In this document: positions 27,590-36,858 of the stretch, piece after piece
Numbering within the stretch: the stretch's first letter is position 1
Layout: every line of letters begins with the position of its first letter
DNA from: Bacteroidota bacterium
GTDB taxonomy: Bacteria > Bacteroidota > Bacteroidia > UKL13-3
Length of the DNA stretch: 64,000 nt
Assembly: GCA_947464275.1 (NCBI GenBank)
Contig: CANHVU010000001.1
Location: 248,993 to 312,992, forward strand
Direction: 5' to 3'
Position numbers and translations under genes: made by a program
The notes under the pieces: generated by a model
Told to the model about the DNA's origin: nothing
Database searches by the model: none
What the model saw: the letters and a program-made list of their open reading frames with translations, nothing else

Positions 27590-28804
27590 ATGAAAACAGT
27601 TGATTCAATTAATTTTAGTGGTAAAAAAGCACTTGTCCGTGTTGATTTTAATGTGCCTTTAGACAAACAAACACTTGCAGTAACTGACGATGCGCGCATA
27701 CGTGCTACAGTGCCAACTATTAAAAAAATATTGGCTGATGGTGGTTCTTGTATTTTGATGAGTCATTTAGGCCGTCCACTAAAAAAATTAAAGGAAGATG
27801 GAACTGTTGATTTTGAAAAACATTCGTTAAAACATGTCATTGCTACTGCTTCTGAATTGTTTGGTGTTAATGTTCAGTTTGCCAACGATTGTATCGGTCA
27901 AGAGGCAATTGACAAAGCGGCTAATTTAAAAGCTGGAGAAATTTTATTATTAGAAAATTTACGTTTTTATAAAGAAGAAGAAAAAGGTGATGTAGGCTTT
28001 GCTGAAAAGTTAAGTAAGCTTGGAAATGTATATGTAAACGATGCCTTTGGAACTGCTCATCGTGCCCATGCTAGTACTGCAATTATTGCGCAGTTTTTCC
28101 CAACTGAAAAATGCTTTGGTTATGTAATGGCAAATGAAGTTGCCAATGCAGAAAAAGTAATGAAAAATGCAGAGCGTCCGTTTACTGCTATAACTGGTGG
28201 TGCCAAGGTTTCAGATAAATTATTAATCATTGAAAATTTAATCAATAGTGTTGACAATATCATCATTGGTGGCGGAATGGCTTATACTTTTTTAAAGGCG
28301 CAAGGTTACGAAATTGGTTCATCGCTTTGCGAAGATGATAGATTGGAACTTTGCTTAGATTTATTGAAAAAAGCGGAAGCCAAAGGTGTTAAACTTTTAT
28401 TGCCTGCAGATTCGGTTGTAGCTGATAAATTTGCAAATGATGCCAATATAAAAAATTGTAGCAATCATAAAATCGAAACAGGTTGGATGGGCTTAGATAT
28501 TGGAACGGAAGCAAGCCAAACTTTTGCCGATGTTATCAAAAATTCAAAAACTATTTTATGGAATGGTCCAATGGGTGTTTTTGAAATGAGTAATTTTGAA
28601 AATGGAACCAAAAGCGTTGCCATTGCTGTGGTAGAAGCTACTAAAAATGGGGCATTTAGTTTAATTGGAGGAGGAGATAGTGCTGCTGCGGTAGCTAAGT
28701 TTGGTTTTGAAGACCAAGTAAGTTATGTAAGTACAGGTGGTGGTGCATTGTTGGAGTATTTTGAAGGGAAAGAACTTCCGGGAATAGCTGCTATAAATAA
28801 TTAG
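27590..28804 (+). CDS. pgk: Phosphoglycerate kinase
   Basis: The ATG at 27590 ([13 protein letters not shown]) gives 404 residues, the normal length; the ORF opens 14 codons earlier without homology. The N-terminal half has [11 protein letters not shown] near residue 18 and SHLGRP near 60; the hinge and nucleotide domain have [20 protein letters not shown] and GGGDSAAA near the end. The enzyme interconverts 1,3-bisphosphoglycerate and 3-phosphoglycerate with ATP in glycolysis. The neighbour fumC is not in the same pathway step and is separated by a spacer with a palindrome. Confidence 0.97.
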   Translation: MKTVDSINFSGKKALVRVDFNVPLDKQTLAVTDDARIRATVPTIKKILADGGSCILMSHLGRPLKKLKEDGTVDFEKHSLKHVIATASELFGVNVQFANDCIGQEAIDKAANLKAGEILLLENLRFYKEEEKGDVGFAEKLSKLGNVYVNDAFGTAHRAHASTAIIAQFFPTEKCFGYVMANEVANAEKVMKNAERPFTAITGGAKVSDKLLIIENLINSVDNIIIGGGMAYTFLKAQGYEIGSSLCEDDRLELCLDLLKKAEAKGVKLLLPADSVVADKFANDANIKNCSNHKIETGWMGLDIGTEASQTFADVIKNSKTILWNGPMGVFEMSNFENGTKSVAIAVVEATKNGAFSLIGGGDSAAAVAKFGFEDQVSYVSTGGGALLEYFEGKELPGIAAINN

Positions 28805-28938
28805 CAATAGACAATAAGTAAAAAAAATTAGAACAAACGATGAATAGCCTTTCTCCAGAAAGCTTTCGAGATTAGCCAATGGAAATATATAATGGCACTT
28901 TGAAATAATTGATAATAACCAGAACAAAAGATGAATTG

Positions 28939-28958
28939 CCGTTGACTTTAGTCAACGG
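28939..28958. repeat. REP-like palindrome
   Basis: CCGTTGAC-TTTA-GTCAACGG, an 8-bp perfect stem with a 4-nt loop. No T run follows in either direction, so it is not a classical terminator. The preceding unit AGAACAAAAGATGAATTGCC repeats in altered form about 90 bp upstream (28831-28850). Confidence 0.6.
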
Positions 28959-28983
28959 AATAAAAAAAATAACAAATCAATAA

Positions 28984-30378
28984 ATGAGTTTTAGAATAGA
29001 ACACGATACTATGGGCGAGGTTCAAGTACCTGCCGAAAAATATTGGGGTGCACAAACAGAGCGTAGCCGCAATAACTTTAAAATTGGTCCTGAGGCAAGC
29101 ATGCCAAAGGAAATTATTCACGCATTTGCTTACTTAAAAAAAGCTGCCGCACATGCCAACACTGATTTAGGTGTATTGCCTGCTGAAAAGCGCGATTTAA
29201 TTAGCAAAGTTTGTGATGAAATTTTAACTGGAATGCACGATGGAGAGTTTCCATTGGTAATTTGGCAAACTGGCAGTGGTACACAAAGTAACATGAACTC
29301 TAACGAGGTAATTGCTAACCGTGCACACGTTTTAAATGGTGGTAATTTATTAGACGAAAATAAAGTATTACATCCAAATGATGATGTAAATAAATCGCAA
29401 TCAAGTAACGATACTTTCCCAACTGCTATGCACATTGCTGCATACAAACAAACGGTAGAAATTACATTACCAGGTTTAACTTTATTGCGAAATACTTTAG
29501 ATAAAAAAGCAAAAGATTTTAAAAATATAGTTAAAACAGGTAGAACCCATTTTATGGATGCTACGCCTTTAACTTTAGGACAAGAGTTTAGTGGTTATGT
29601 ACAACAATTAGACAACTCTATTAGATGCATCAATAGTGCATTGACTATGATTTTAGAATTGGCTTTAGGTGGTACTGCAGTAGGAACAGGCTTAAATGCT
29701 CCTAAAGGTTATGATGTATTGGTAGCTAAAAAAATTGCTGAATTTACAGGTTATCCTTTTGTTACAGCACCAAATAAATTTGAAGCATTGGCAGCTCATG
29801 ATGCCATGGTGGAATTAAGCGGTGCTTTAAAACGTACAGCAGTTTCGTTAATGAAAATTGCCAACGATATTCGTATGTTATCATCAGGTCCACGTAGCGG
29901 AATTGGTGAAATAATTATTCCTGATAACGAACCAGGTTCATCTATCATGCCGGGTAAAGTAAATCCAACACAGCCAGAAGCTATGACCATGGTTTGCGCT
30001 CAGGTAATTGGTAACGATGTAGCGGTTACTGTGGGTGGTATGAACGGTCATTTTGAATTAAATGTTTTTAAACCAGTGATGGCAGCAAACGTATTACAAA
30101 GCGCTCGTTTAATTGGTGATGCTTGTGTTTCATTCAACGATAAATGTGCCATTGGTATTGAAGCTAACAACGATATTATTCAACGTCATTTAGAAAATTC
30201 ATTAATGTTAGTTACCGCTTTAAACCCGCATATTGGTTACGAAAAAGCCGCTAAAATTGCTAAAAAAGCACATAAAGAAAACAAAACTTTACGCGAAGCA
30301 GCAGTGGAATTAGGCTACTTAACCAGCGAAGAATTTACAGCTTGGGTTAAGCCAGAAAATATGGTTGGAAACCTATAG
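28984..30378 (+). CDS. fumC: Fumarate hydratase class II
   Basis: A 464-residue protein of normal length. It has [12 protein letters not shown] near residue 21, [18 protein letters not shown] near 97, [13 protein letters not shown] near 138, [11 protein letters not shown] near 184 with the catalytic His, and the fumarase signature [11 protein letters not shown] near 317. It hydrates fumarate to malate in the TCA cycle. It fits with maeB in the window only in a broad metabolic sense. Confidence 0.97.
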   Translation: MSFRIEHDTMGEVQVPAEKYWGAQTERSRNNFKIGPEASMPKEIIHAFAYLKKAAAHANTDLGVLPAEKRDLISKVCDEILTGMHDGEFPLVIWQTGSGTQSNMNSNEVIANRAHVLNGGNLLDENKVLHPNDDVNKSQSSNDTFPTAMHIAAYKQTVEITLPGLTLLRNTLDKKAKDFKNIVKTGRTHFMDATPLTLGQEFSGYVQQLDNSIRCINSALTMILELALGGTAVGTGLNAPKGYDVLVAKKIAEFTGYPFVTAPNKFEALAAHDAMVELSGALKRTAVSLMKIANDIRMLSSGPRSGIGEIIIPDNEPGSSIMPGKVNPTQPEAMTMVCAQVIGNDVAVTVGGMNGHFELNVFKPVMAANVLQSARLIGDACVSFNDKCAIGIEANNDIIQRHLENSLMLVTALNPHIGYEKAAKIAKKAHKENKTLREAAVELGYLTSEEFTAWVKPENMVGNL

Positions 30379-30394
30379 TTTGAAAAATTAATAT

Positions 30395-30426
30395 AAAAAC
30401 GCACCGAATTACGGTGCGTTTTTTTT
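30395..30426 (+). terminator. Terminator after fumC
   Basis: AAAACGCACCG and CGGTGCGTTTT (30396-30406, 30412-30422) form an 11-bp stem with a 5-nt loop, followed by T residues, 17 nt after the fumC stop. Confidence 0.92.
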
Positions 30427-30459
30427 GCCCTGATTTCACTATTATTGCATCTAATTATT

Positions 30460-31140
30460 ATGTTAAAACTAATTAAACCTTTTATACTGCTTGTTTTATT
30501 AGCAATTACACCTGCACTTCATGCGCAACAAGAGGAAATTATTGATTCAACAATTGCAGATGATGAAGAACGACCAGTTAAAGTTTTACCAGACGATAAG
30601 TATAAATTTGGAATAAAAATAGGGGGACAATTTAGTACTATAGTTGGGGCAGAGAATGAAAACAATACCTTAAGATTTGGAGTGAATGGTGGGTTGTACA
30701 TGCGAAAAAAATTCAAGAATGAAAAGTGGGGATATCAAATTGAATTAAATGGAAGTTTACGTGGCAGTAATTACAATTCAACTAAAGATGACTACAGTGC
30801 TTTGAGATTGGTTTATGTTGATTTGCCAACTTATCTTTTTGTGAATTTAACAAAAGACCAAAACCAAAAAGTATTAGTAGGGCCTCAATTTTCTTATTTA
30901 CTCTCATCGTCTTTATATAAAGGGACTTCGAATTTGGCATATAATCAAGAGCCTAGTTTAGTTAATCATGATATTTTAGCTTGTGCAGGATATCAAATTA
31001 GGCTTGGGCATGTGTCTATTCAAAGTGTATTTAAGTTTGGCTTTGTCAATATAAATGATGGTTTGTTGCCAGAGGCTACCCCCAAGAACAAAGGACAGAA
31101 TATGAACAATATTTTATTAGAAGTGAACTTACTATTTTAA
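30460..31140 (+). CDS. PorT-like outer-membrane beta-barrel protein
   Basis: The start is set at the ATG at 30460 (MLKLIKPFILL), giving 226 residues with a signal peptide ending ALHAQ; five residues further upstream add nothing. The mature part has alternating strands such as KFGIKIGGQFSTIVG and GVNGGLYMRKKF and ends in the aromatic ILLEVNLLF, typical of an outer-membrane barrel. The general layout is that of the PorT/porin-family proteins of Bacteroidota. The exact role is unknown. Confidence 0.7.
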   Translation: MLKLIKPFILLVLLAITPALHAQQEEIIDSTIADDEERPVKVLPDDKYKFGIKIGGQFSTIVGAENENNTLRFGVNGGLYMRKKFKNEKWGYQIELNGSLRGSNYNSTKDDYSALRLVYVDLPTYLFVNLTKDQNQKVLVGPQFSYLLSSSLYKGTSNLAYNQEPSLVNHDILACAGYQIRLGHVSIQSVFKFGFVNINDGLLPEATPKNKGQNMNNILLEVNLLF

Positions 31141-31156
31141 AATTATAATTAATAAA

Positions 31157-31957
31157 GTGACTAAACAAGAACTCATTCAGCAAATTAAGTTAAAGAGAAG
31201 TTTTTTATGTGTAGGCTTAGATAGCGATTTAACTAAAATTCCGAAGCATTTATTAACCACCGAGGATCCAATTTTTGAGTTCAATAAAGCCATTATTGAC
31301 GCCACAAAAGATTATTGTGTAAGTTATAAAATTAATACTGCTTTTTACGAAGCAGAAGGAATTAGTGGTTGGCAAAGTATGGCCAAAACTTTGGCTTATA
31401 TACCTGAAAATATTTTAACAATTGCCGATGCAAAACGTGGGGATATTGGTAATACTAGTAACATGTATGCAAAGGCATTTTTTGAAAAAATGAATTTTGA
31501 TGCTATTACGCTTGCACCCTACATGGGTAATGATAGTTTAGCACCGTTTTTTGAACATAAAAACAAATGGGGCATTGTATTGGCATTAACTAGTAATGCA
31601 GGAAGTTCCGATTATGAACAACAAAAAATTGAAGGTGAATTTTTATACGAACACGTAATAAAAAACACTTGTAAATTAGCATCAGATGAGCAGTTAATGT
31701 TTGTAGTTGGTGCTACCAAACCGCAAGATTTTACAACCATCAGAAAGCATGCGCCTACCCACTTTTTGTTGGTTCCAGGTGTTGGTGCACAAGGCGGTAG
31801 CTTAGCAGAAGTGGTGAAGTATGGAAAAACCGATGAAATTGGTTTGTTAATCAATGCTTCTAGAAGTATTATTTATGCAAGCAATGGAGTTGATTTTACT
31901 GAAGCTGCTCAATCAGAAGCAAAGAAAATGGCTGAAGAAATGAGCGAATATATTTAG
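31157..31957 (+). CDS. pyrF: Orotidine 5'-phosphate decarboxylase (type 2)
   Basis: A 266-residue protein starting with GTG. CVGLDSD near residue 18 binds substrate, YKINTAFYEAEG near 58 carries a key Lys, IADAKRGDIGNTS near 94 is the catalytic Lys-Asp network, and VPGVGAQGG near 202 is the phosphate loop. It makes UMP, the last step of de novo pyrimidine synthesis. Its stop codon (31955-31957) directly abuts the stop of the convergent gene, with no base between them. Confidence 0.95.
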   Translation: MTKQELIQQIKLKRSFLCVGLDSDLTKIPKHLLTTEDPIFEFNKAIIDATKDYCVSYKINTAFYEAEGISGWQSMAKTLAYIPENILTIADAKRGDIGNTSNMYAKAFFEKMNFDAITLAPYMGNDSLAPFFEHKNKWGIVLALTSNAGSSDYEQQKIEGEFLYEHVIKNTCKLASDEQLMFVVGATKPQDFTTIRKHAPTHFLLVPGVGAQGGSLAEVVKYGKTDEIGLLINASRSIIYASNGVDFTEAAQSEAKKMAEEMSEYI

Positions 31958-32503
31958 TTAATTTCTTACAGTTATTACCCAATTATCCGAAATTTTATTC
32001 TTTGGATTTTCGGGTAAAACAAATGCATTAATTACTGAAGTTGCCGTTCCAATTCCTACCGAAATGAGCACTGTTTGCCATGTTTCTAATTGGGTATTCC
32101 TGAACAAATCGATGGTGCCAAAAAATGTACCTAACATAATAGTAGAAGATAGTAAACTTTTTCCTAAAGTTCTACCTGCGGTAATTCGCCTAAAAGCCAC
32201 AATATCTTTGATATCAACAACTCTATAATTGGGTTCAAATTTTTTACTTAGTTTTTGAGTCCAAACAGGTGGTTCATCTGCCTCATGTCCTAAAACTATG
32301 TTGGAATCATTGATTTCAGTTACAATATTTTTTACATAAAATATCTGATTGTTATAGCCTTTAAATTTAATTGAAAGTGTTTGACCAACACTTACCTCAA
32401 GGGTTTCGTTGGTTTTGGTATTTAAAAAAATCAAACTTTTTTGAGCAAAACCTTGACAAGAAAAAAGTAAAATAATGATAAAGCTTAATAGATTTTTTTT
32501 CAT
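31958..32503 (-). CDS. Hypothetical exported protein
   Basis: A 181-residue protein with a signal peptide (MKKNLLSFIIILLFSCQGFAQ). Cys 16 does not sit in a convincing lipobox, so cleavage after FAQ is likelier. A beta-rich region (about 22-95) precedes a membrane-like stretch (TLGKSLLSSTIMLGTFFG, near 112) and another near 140-155. I do not recognise a family. It follows the DUF2851 gene by 10 nt, so the two probably share a transcript. Confidence 0.6.
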   Translation of the reverse strand: MKKNLLSFIIILLFSCQGFAQKSLIFLNTKTNETLEVSVGQTLSIKFKGYNNQIFYVKNIVTEINDSNIVLGHEADEPPVWTQKLSKKFEPNYRVVDIKDIVAFRRITAGRTLGKSLLSSTIMLGTFFGTIDLFRNTQLETWQTVLISVGIGTATSVINAFVLPENPKNKISDNWVITVRN

Positions 32504-32513
32504 AAAAAAATGG

Positions 32514-33788
32514 TTAATTATTATTCAAAATATGAAATCCAATTTCACAATTTAAACATTTTTTGTTGGCGCAATATTCATTTTTTAATTGTAACAATGC
32601 TTGTGTTTGTGCTGCATTTTGTGCTTTTATTTTTAAGCCTTCCCAAAAAGTAACAATATTGTTTTTTTCAGGGCTTAATTGTTCCAACCAATTTACTGCC
32701 TTATCACACTTTGATTCATCAAAGCGGAGCTTGCCATATAAAAACACAATGGGAACAACTGTATTGATAATAATGGTGTTGATAGCAGATTTGCCCAAGT
32801 CGGTTTTTACTGCATCAAAATCATGGTTACTTAACTCGCTTAAATGAATCAAATGTATATGTTTTAGTTGATATAAGCCTTGTAATTCTTTAATAGTATC
32901 AATTGTTAAAACCTTTGAAAACAAGTGACTGCTTTGGTATAAAAGTGCTGCAAATTGCATCAGCCTAATAGTTGGAAAATTACTTGGACGCATTTTTCCA
33001 AACTTCCAAATAGATTTATCGATACTTACTAAATCGTATTTTTTTTGAAGGTAAAAATATTCTTTTTGCAAAAATTTTAAGTAATCATCTTTTAACTCTT
33101 TATCAAAAAAACCAGCAGTACCAAGCACCAACGCCTCTATTTGACTTAATTTGTCTTTGTGTTTTGCAATTATTTGTAGTGGTAAATTTTTGGCTAACCA
33201 TTCAAAAGCTTGTTCATTGGTTTTTTGTCCAAAATATTGTGCTGTTAGCATATAAAAAGTCTGTTCCCAATTGTTGTTATTGGCTTTTAGCAACGTTTCA
33301 ATTCTACCACATTTATTTTCCAATCGCTCAAATACTAACCTATGAAGCCAATGGTTTAATTTAAATTCATTTGGTAAATTAAATATGGGTTCGCATGGAA
33401 TTTCATTTTTTTGATATTGTAGTATTTGGTATTTATTTAGCAATTCAGGGTTTAAATAATTTTTAAGTTCCAAAGTTAACAAGGGAAGATTATGGTGGTC
33501 AAAAATGGGTTTGTCGTTTTCATAAACCACATGTAAAATCACATTTTCGTATTTTTTATCTCCTGTATGTTTGTGGTTAAGCCAATCGCTAGCTTTGATG
33601 TGAATTTCAATATTTCCAACTAAAATTTCATTGTCAATTTTTATTTTAGCATTAAAAAAATCTGGGCCTGCATCTTGGTTTAAAGTCCCAATACTTATTA
33701 TTTCAATAGGATTTTTATCTGATAATAGGAGGTTTTGCTTGAGTAAAATCTTGCTTTGCCAAATAAAATGTAATAAATCTTCTTTCAT
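32514..33788 (-). CDS. DUF2851 family protein
   Basis: A 424-residue soluble protein typical in length and sequence for DUF2851 of Bacteroidota: ISIGTLNQDAGPDFFNAKI near residue 30, VGNIEIHIKASDWLNHKH near 57, VILHVVYEND near 82, and near the end a cluster of Cys (YCANKKCLNCEIG) that could bind metal. No function is established. The start is ATG; the ORF is complete. Confidence 0.85.
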   Translation of the reverse strand: MKEDLLHFIWQSKILLKQNLLLSDKNPIEIISIGTLNQDAGPDFFNAKIKIDNEILVGNIEIHIKASDWLNHKHTGDKKYENVILHVVYENDKPIFDHHNLPLLTLELKNYLNPELLNKYQILQYQKNEIPCEPIFNLPNEFKLNHWLHRLVFERLENKCGRIETLLKANNNNWEQTFYMLTAQYFGQKTNEQAFEWLAKNLPLQIIAKHKDKLSQIEALVLGTAGFFDKELKDDYLKFLQKEYFYLQKKYDLVSIDKSIWKFGKMRPSNFPTIRLMQFAALLYQSSHLFSKVLTIDTIKELQGLYQLKHIHLIHLSELSNHDFDAVKTDLGKSAINTIIINTVVPIVFLYGKLRFDESKCDKAVNWLEQLSPEKNNIVTFWEGLKIKAQNAAQTQALLQLKNEYCANKKCLNCEIGFHILNNN

Positions 33789-33924
33789 ATAAATTTCGAT
33801 ATGGCAAGATATAAATATTGTATTTTTATTTAAGTTAAAAAATGCTAACGATTAATTTACAATACCATATTATTTTTATAGTATTAAAAGTTTTACATTG
33901 CCAAGCTTTTTAAATAGCAAAATT

Positions 33925-36711
33925 ATGTTTAAAAAAATTTTACTCAATTTAGGTTTTTGTGCAGTTGCTATTGCATCACAAGCACAAGCATTATTACCAA
34001 CATCATGGAATTTTTCAACCCCATCTAGTTCTGCTGTCCCAGTTGGCTGGACATTGGGTTTGGGAACAAATGGTAATTTAACATATGGTTTTGGTGTTGG
34101 AGATGCGATTTCTTGCAGATTGGATGCTGCAGGTGAATATGTATTAATCAATATAGCAGATAAACCAGGTGTTTTAAGTTATTATTTAAGTCCTCAAAAT
34201 GCAGGTAATCCGTGGGCGGGTCAATTTGATATTCAAGAAAGTGACAATGGAACTACATGGAGTAATGTTCGTTCTATTACTTCAAAAGCTACTACAGCTA
34301 CAAACTTTACAGGAGGTAAGTATTCCGACTCTAATTTGAAGCAAACAACCAGATTTGTAAGGTTTTTTTTCACAACAAAAATAGCAGGAGGTAGTGCCTC
34401 TATTCCAGGTGGAAATATTGCTTTGGATAGTGTTTTGATTTTGCCAGCATCTGCAGCAACTACTCCTACTATTCAAATAAGTAGAAATAACGCAATTATT
34501 GCGAATAATTCGCAAAATGTGGTTGGAAATAATGCTAATTTTTCATTTAAAATTAAAAATTTGGGTTTGACTGATACTTTATTAATTGACAGTGTAAGTT
34601 TTACAGGAATTAATGCAACTGAATACTCTTTCTCTAATCCATTGCCAATAAAGATTGCAGCTAAAGATTCATTTTTTTTAAATTGTGTTTTAGATACAAT
34701 TGGAAAGGGAAGTAAAATAGCAGCTATTAATATTTTTAACAATGATATTGACAAATCAAAATTCACCATAAATTTATACGGTATTGGTGGAAATTTAGCT
34801 ACCGAACCTAGTTTCAAATCTACCAATTTAAGCTTTACAAACGTTACGGCTTATGGAATGAATGTAACGATTGAGGATACAAACACAACTACTGAAAATT
34901 ATTTAGTTTTACGTAAAAGAAATGGAACAATTTCTGAGGTTCCAGTAGATGGAGTTACCTACCAAAGAGGAGATTATATAGGTGATGCACAAGTAGCTTA
35001 TGTTGGAAAAATAGGAACATTTAAACCAACTTATATTCTGGCAAATAACAATTATAGTTATTCGGTTTTTTCATTTAATGGACCAGCTACTTATGAAAAT
35101 TATTTAACAAATAGTATTAATTCAAGTTCTACACAATCATTAACCGGAAATCCAGGAAATTACTATAACAATATTGATCCGGCTTCTAGCACCTTTATTA
35201 CAAATTTAAGTGCCAAGGTAAATGTTCATGATACCGTTTTTTACAGTAACTATATAACAACTGTAATCAATAATTTTTTAACAAGAGATACAACATTAGG
35301 CAAAAAGGTTGTAAATTGTGTTTATACAGGACTACCTTATATTTATGCTGAACCTTTTGTATGGAATGCAAGTGGCAATACAGGTATTTTAACAAGAGAA
35401 CATACACGTGCACAAAGCACCATGCCGAGTAACAATGCAACGCAAAATCCTAATTGGCCTCGTAGTCCAACAAACTTTGAATTACCTGAATACAATGATT
35501 TACATAATTTATTCCCTGCTCATCAAACATTAGCTAATGCGCCACGTTCCAACAATCCTTTTGGCGAGTGTGTAACAATAACGTCTACCTCTCCATCTGG
35601 TTTTGGTAAATTAGGAAAAGACGCAAATGGCAATACTGTTTATGAACCAAAAGATACGCAAAAAGGTGATTTAGCTAGGGCATTGTTTTATATGTCGGTT
35701 AGTTACAATGGCATAAATGGAAATGTTTGGACTTTACCTGCTGATCAAGGTTTAGCAGTTTTATTAAAGTGGCACCAACAAGATCCACCAAGTGAAGAAG
35801 AAATTGCTCGCCATGAATACATAGCTTCAGTTCAAAAAAACCGTAATCCATTCATTGATAATCCTAGTTGGGCAAACTTGATTGATTTTAAAACAATGAC
35901 TTTAATTCAAACCAAAGTTCTAGCAGTTAATACACCTAATGGTGGCGAAAATTTAGTAGCAGGAAAATCTACCAATATTACTTGGTTAGCTGCAAATATT
36001 ACTGGTAAAGTAAAATTAGAATACACCACTAATGGAACCGATTTTGTTTTTATTGATTCAGTAGATGCAAGTACAGCAACTTATACTTGGACTGTTCCTT
36101 CAGTTGCAACAACTACAGCAAAAATTAAAATTACAACTTTAGATAATGCTAACTCTGATTTAAGCAATGCTAACTTTACCATTAATGTTCCTACTTTAAA
36201 ATTGTTAACTCCAGTGGCAAACGATATTTGGAAAGAAACCGAAGTAAAAACAATTACATGGCAAAGCTCTTTTGTAGATTCGGTTTCAATTAAACTTGTA
36301 ATAAATGGTGTTACTGAATTATGGAAGAAAAAGGAATTAGCAAGCAAAGGAAGTCATACATTAACCGTTCCTTTTGCAAATACAGCAAATGCTAAAATAT
36401 TTATTAATGAAATTGGCGGAAATTTAAAAGATAGCAGCTCTACCTTTACCATCCAGCCGTCAATTGGTGTAAATGAGGTTTCAAACGCTAATTTTAATAT
36501 TTATCCTAACCCAAGTAATGGAACTATTTTCTTCACCACTGATTTAAATTTACAAAATGCTTCATTCGAAATATTTGATGTAACAGGTAAATTAATTATC
36601 AAAGATGAATTGAATAAAACCAATTCAATTGCTATTCATTCTAAAGGAATTTTCGTACTAAAAGCAATGATTGATGGTAAATCAATTATTAGAAAAATAG
36701 TAGTGGAATAA
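33925..36711 (+). CDS. Secreted endonuclease I family protein with T9SS sorting domain
   Basis: The start is taken at the ATG at 33925 (MFKKILLNLGFCAVAI), with a signal peptide ending SQAQA, giving 928 residues. The order is: beta-sandwich region (about 25-180) with a choice-of-anchor look, a region similar to fibronectin/HYDIN-type modules (about 180-380), an endonuclease I domain (about 430-660) with REHTRAQS, EYNDLHNLFPAHQTLANAPRSNN and RNPFIDNP, an Ig-like module (about 690-850), and a type A sorting domain with NIYPNPSNG and a final RKIVVE. The nuclease would cut DNA outside the cell, for nutrient or phosphate use. The active-site HNLFP and downstream Asn/Arg are present. Confidence 0.88.
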   Translation: MFKKILLNLGFCAVAIASQAQALLPTSWNFSTPSSSAVPVGWTLGLGTNGNLTYGFGVGDAISCRLDAAGEYVLINIADKPGVLSYYLSPQNAGNPWAGQFDIQESDNGTTWSNVRSITSKATTATNFTGGKYSDSNLKQTTRFVRFFFTTKIAGGSASIPGGNIALDSVLILPASAATTPTIQISRNNAIIANNSQNVVGNNANFSFKIKNLGLTDTLLIDSVSFTGINATEYSFSNPLPIKIAAKDSFFLNCVLDTIGKGSKIAAINIFNNDIDKSKFTINLYGIGGNLATEPSFKSTNLSFTNVTAYGMNVTIEDTNTTTENYLVLRKRNGTISEVPVDGVTYQRGDYIGDAQVAYVGKIGTFKPTYILANNNYSYSVFSFNGPATYENYLTNSINSSSTQSLTGNPGNYYNNIDPASSTFITNLSAKVNVHDTVFYSNYITTVINNFLTRDTTLGKKVVNCVYTGLPYIYAEPFVWNASGNTGILTREHTRAQSTMPSNNATQNPNWPRSPTNFELPEYNDLHNLFPAHQTLANAPRSNNPFGECVTITSTSPSGFGKLGKDANGNTVYEPKDTQKGDLARALFYMSVSYNGINGNVWTLPADQGLAVLLKWHQQDPPSEEEIARHEYIASVQKNRNPFIDNPSWANLIDFKTMTLIQTKVLAVNTPNGGENLVAGKSTNITWLAANITGKVKLEYTTNGTDFVFIDSVDASTATYTWTVPSVATTTAKIKITTLDNANSDLSNANFTINVPTLKLLTPVANDIWKETEVKTITWQSSFVDSVSIKLVINGVTELWKKKELASKGSHTLTVPFANTANAKIFINEIGGNLKDSSSTFTIQPSIGVNEVSNANFNIYPNPSNGTIFFTTDLNLQNASFEIFDVTGKLIIKDELNKTNSIAIHSKGIFVLKAMIDGKSIIRKIVVE

Positions 36712-36729
36712 ATTAAAACACTCAAACAG

Positions 36730-36763
36730 AAAGCCGATTCTAATTTTAGAGTCGGCTTTTTTA
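36730..36763 (+). terminator. Terminator after endonuclease gene
   Basis: AAAGCCGATTCTA and TAGAGTCGGCTTT (36730-36742, 36747-36759) pair over 13 bp with one G-T pair and a 4-nt loop, then a T run. Confidence 0.92.
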
Positions 36764-36858
36764 TGTTTAATGGAGGTGTTTTGAATAGAAAATCAAATAA
36801 AAAATATAAGAATAAAACTCCAAAAAAAGTAGCATATTTGCCGCTTTATTGATACAAA

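Noticed and set aside
28939-28958. Terminator of pgk
   Set aside because: The palindrome is not followed by a T run on the plus strand; only A residues follow.
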